Shown: positions 62,574 to 64,000 of the stretch, piece after piece
How the letters are laid out: each line of letters starts with the position of its first letter
Numbering within the stretch: the first letter of the stretch is position 1
Assembly: GCA_031262485.1 (NCBI GenBank)
Contig: JAISHO010000025.1
Location: forward strand, 1-64,000
Reading direction: 5' to 3'
DNA length: 64,000 bases
DNA from: Propionibacteriaceae bacterium
GTDB lineage: Bacteria; Actinomycetota; Actinomycetes; Propionibacteriales; Propionibacteriaceae
Notes under the pieces: model-generated
The model's database searches: none
What the model was told of the DNA's origin: nothing
Seen by the model: only the letters and a program-made list of their open reading frames with translations
Position numbers and translations under genes: made by a program

Positions 62574-63590
62574 GTGGACACCCCCCGACTCAAACTGGCG
62601 GATATCGCCGCCCAAGCCAACACTTCTGTCGCAACAGTTTCGAAGGTTCTCAACGGCCGCCCCGGCGTCGGAGCGGACAAGCGCGATGAGGTCCTCGCCA
62701 TCTTGCGCCAGCACGATTACCGCCGCCGCGGTTCCAGCAAACGCAACCCGGCCGGCCTCGTCGACATTGTCCTACGCGGTCTTGACACCCTCTGGGCCAC
62801 CGAGGTGCTCAAGGGCGCCGAGGAGGTGGCGGCCCGGGCCGGGATCGGACTCGTCGTCTCCGCCACCCACGGCCGGACCCTCGGCAATCGTCACTGGCTC
62901 ACATCCCTGGCCCAGCGCCACAGCGACGGGCTCGTGCTCGTCCTCTCCGCGCTCAACACCGGCGCCATCGTCGAACTCGATAAATTACGCATTCCTTATG
63001 TGATCGTCGATCCGATCGGCATCCAGGACCAATCCGTCCCCGTCATCGGCGCCACCAACTTCGCCGGCGGGCGCGCCGCCACCGAGCATCTCCTCGAATT
63101 GGGGCACCGGCGGATCGGCATCATCACCGGTGAACGGGACCTGGCATGCTCCCAAGAACGCCTCGATGGTTATCGGGCGGCGCTCGTGCGGGCCGGCGTC
63201 ACGCCCCACGACGAACTCATCAGCTACGGAGATTTTCTCATCAGCGGTGGTCATGCCGGCGCCGAGCGATTCCTCGATCTGCCCGAGCCGCCGACGGCGA
63301 TCTTCGCCGGCTCCGACCAGCAGGCCTACGGCGTCTACGAAGTCGCCAAAGCGCGCGGGTTGCGCGTGCCCGAGGATCTCTCCGTCGTCGGCTTCGACGA
63401 CGTCCAGTTGTGCCAGTGGGTCTCGCCCCGCCTGACAACGGTGCGCCAGCCGGTCCAGGAGATGGCCCGGGAGGCGACCCGCACGCTGCTCGGCATGGCT
63501 TATCAGGGGTTGGAGCCCTCCCGACGCAAGATCGAACTCGCCACCGAACTGGTGGTGCGCGATTCGACCGCCGCCCCTAGGCGTGCCTGA
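62574..63590 (+). CDS. LacI-family transcriptional regulator
   Basis: This 338-residue regulator has the LacI HTH ([21 protein letters not shown], residues 8-28) and hinge, then a periplasmic-binding-protein-like sensor domain ([48 protein letters not shown]). It is divergent from the GH3 beta-glucosidase gene and likely responds to a disaccharide. Leaderless GTG start. Confidence 0.92.
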   Translation: MDTPRLKLADIAAQANTSVATVSKVLNGRPGVGADKRDEVLAILRQHDYRRRGSSKRNPAGLVDIVLRGLDTLWATEVLKGAEEVAARAGIGLVVSATHGRTLGNRHWLTSLAQRHSDGLVLVLSALNTGAIVELDKLRIPYVIVDPIGIQDQSVPVIGATNFAGGRAATEHLLELGHRRIGIITGERDLACSQERLDGYRAALVRAGVTPHDELISYGDFLISGGHAGAERFLDLPEPPTAIFAGSDQQAYGVYEVAKARGLRVPEDLSVVGFDDVQLCQWVSPRLTTVRQPVQEMAREATRTLLGMAYQGLEPSRRKIELATELVVRDSTAAPRRA

Positions 63591-63656
63591 CCGCTCGATC
63601 CTGGCGCCGGTCAGAGGCGGCCGGTGATGCGGTTCGACCGCCCCGCAGGCTGACGA

Positions 63657-64000
63657 TCAGGCGAACTGGCCGGCCAAGGCTTGAGCGAAGACGTCGAGGC
63701 CGAGCGGCCCCAGTGTGAGCGCGTCGCTGTGGAACGCCTTGAGATCGAACACCTCGCCGCGAGCGACAGCCCGCTGACGGGCGTCCGCGCGGGCCTGTTC
63801 CCACAGCCGTTGGCCGATCTTGTACGACGGCGCCTGGCCGGGCCAGCCGAGGTACCGGTCGAGTTCGAAGCGGAGGAAGGCTTCGTCGTCGGCGATGTGG
63901 GTGACGAGGAGGTTCCACGCCTTCGGCTCATCCCACACGCCGCCGCCGAACCGATCGGGGCAGGGCAGTGCGAGGTGGACGCCGAGGTCGATGACGACCC
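63657..64000 (-). CDS. DUF885 family protein, C-terminal part (5' end outside window)
   Basis: Only the last 114 residues lie in the window. They show the family's C-terminal pattern: VVIDLGVHLALP, ELDRYLGWPGQAPSYKIGQRLWE and FDLKAFHSDALTLGPLGLDVF. DUF885 proteins are predicted zinc-dependent hydrolases/peptidases of about 550 residues; the catalytic motif is outside the window. It is convergent with the LacI gene. Confidence 0.85.
   Translation of the reverse strand, partial: VVIDLGVHLALPCPDRFGGGVWDEPKAWNLLVTHIADDEAFLRFELDRYLGWPGQAPSYKIGQRLWEQARADARQRAVARGEVFDLKAFHSDALTLGPLGLDVFAQALAGQFA

Overview
The window is one contiguous, gene-dense stretch of a high-GC actinobacterial chromosome. The evidence is strong G/C preference at third codon positions, a mycothiol S-conjugate amidase, three actinobacterial marker families (DUF3027, DUF3043, DUF3073), tRNAs without encoded CCA ends, a 6C-type small RNA, and the order greA / mca / hemolysin III / uppS that is also found around Rv1080c-Rv1086 of Mycobacterium tuberculosis. 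The general look resembles Propionibacteriaceae, but that placement is a guess. I see no prophage, insertion sequence, CRISPR array or rRNA.

Layout. 1-4.3 kb: start of a lipoyl-bearing E2 subunit, small conserved proteins, ErpA, a degenerate receiver-domain protein and a membrane-anchored protein. 4.4-8.4 kb: cyclophilin, two paralogous secreted cell-wall hydrolases (LytM then NlpC/P60) and a ROK glucokinase. 8.4-8.7 kb: a CRP-type site, promoter and candidate 6C RNA. 8.7-12.7 kb: M20 peptidase, purF, purM. 12.8-15.5 kb: DUF3073, a lysophospholipase-like hydrolase, three tRNAs (Glu, Asp, Phe) and a small zincin. 15.7-19.8 kb: a minus-strand group of four-carbon acid-sugar kinase, threonate-type dehydrogenase, aquaglyceroporin and cyclase-family hydrolase behind a perfect palindrome. 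19.9-27.6 kb: DtxR regulator, purine permease, DUF3027, cold-shock protein, an orphan sugar-binding lipoprotein and CutC. 27.8-32.3 kb: groL with two CIRCE boxes, thioredoxin, a DnaQ-like exonuclease and a GH3 hexosaminidase. 32.4-40.5 kb: hairpin tandem repeats, tRNA-Arg, ung, greA, mca, trhA, uppS, a spermidine-synthase-like protein and xseB/xseA. 40.6-51.2 kb: a two-component system, an LCP ligase, ilvA, rmuC, a nitroreductase, two acetyltransferases and an MFS transporter. 51.2-60 kb: two PH-domain membrane proteins, a PTS-EIIC-like gene interrupted by an in-frame TGA, a TAP-type hydrolase, pyrE, and a flotillin/NfeD pair. 60-64 kb: GH3 beta-glucosidase, its divergent LacI regulator and the C-terminus of a DUF885 protein.

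Most of the window is housekeeping. The parts that deserve a second look are the acid-sugar operon, whose channel and hydrolase suggest entry of a neutral lactone; the glucokinase-linked small RNA with a perfect CRP/GlxR-type site; a recurrent promoter layout (TAnnnT followed 6-7 nt later by the start codon) that points to many leaderless mRNAs; the in-frame TGA in the transporter; and several dispersed or tandem repeats and palindromic operators. Start codons were chosen from Shine-Dalgarno spacing, family N-termini, or the leaderless layout.
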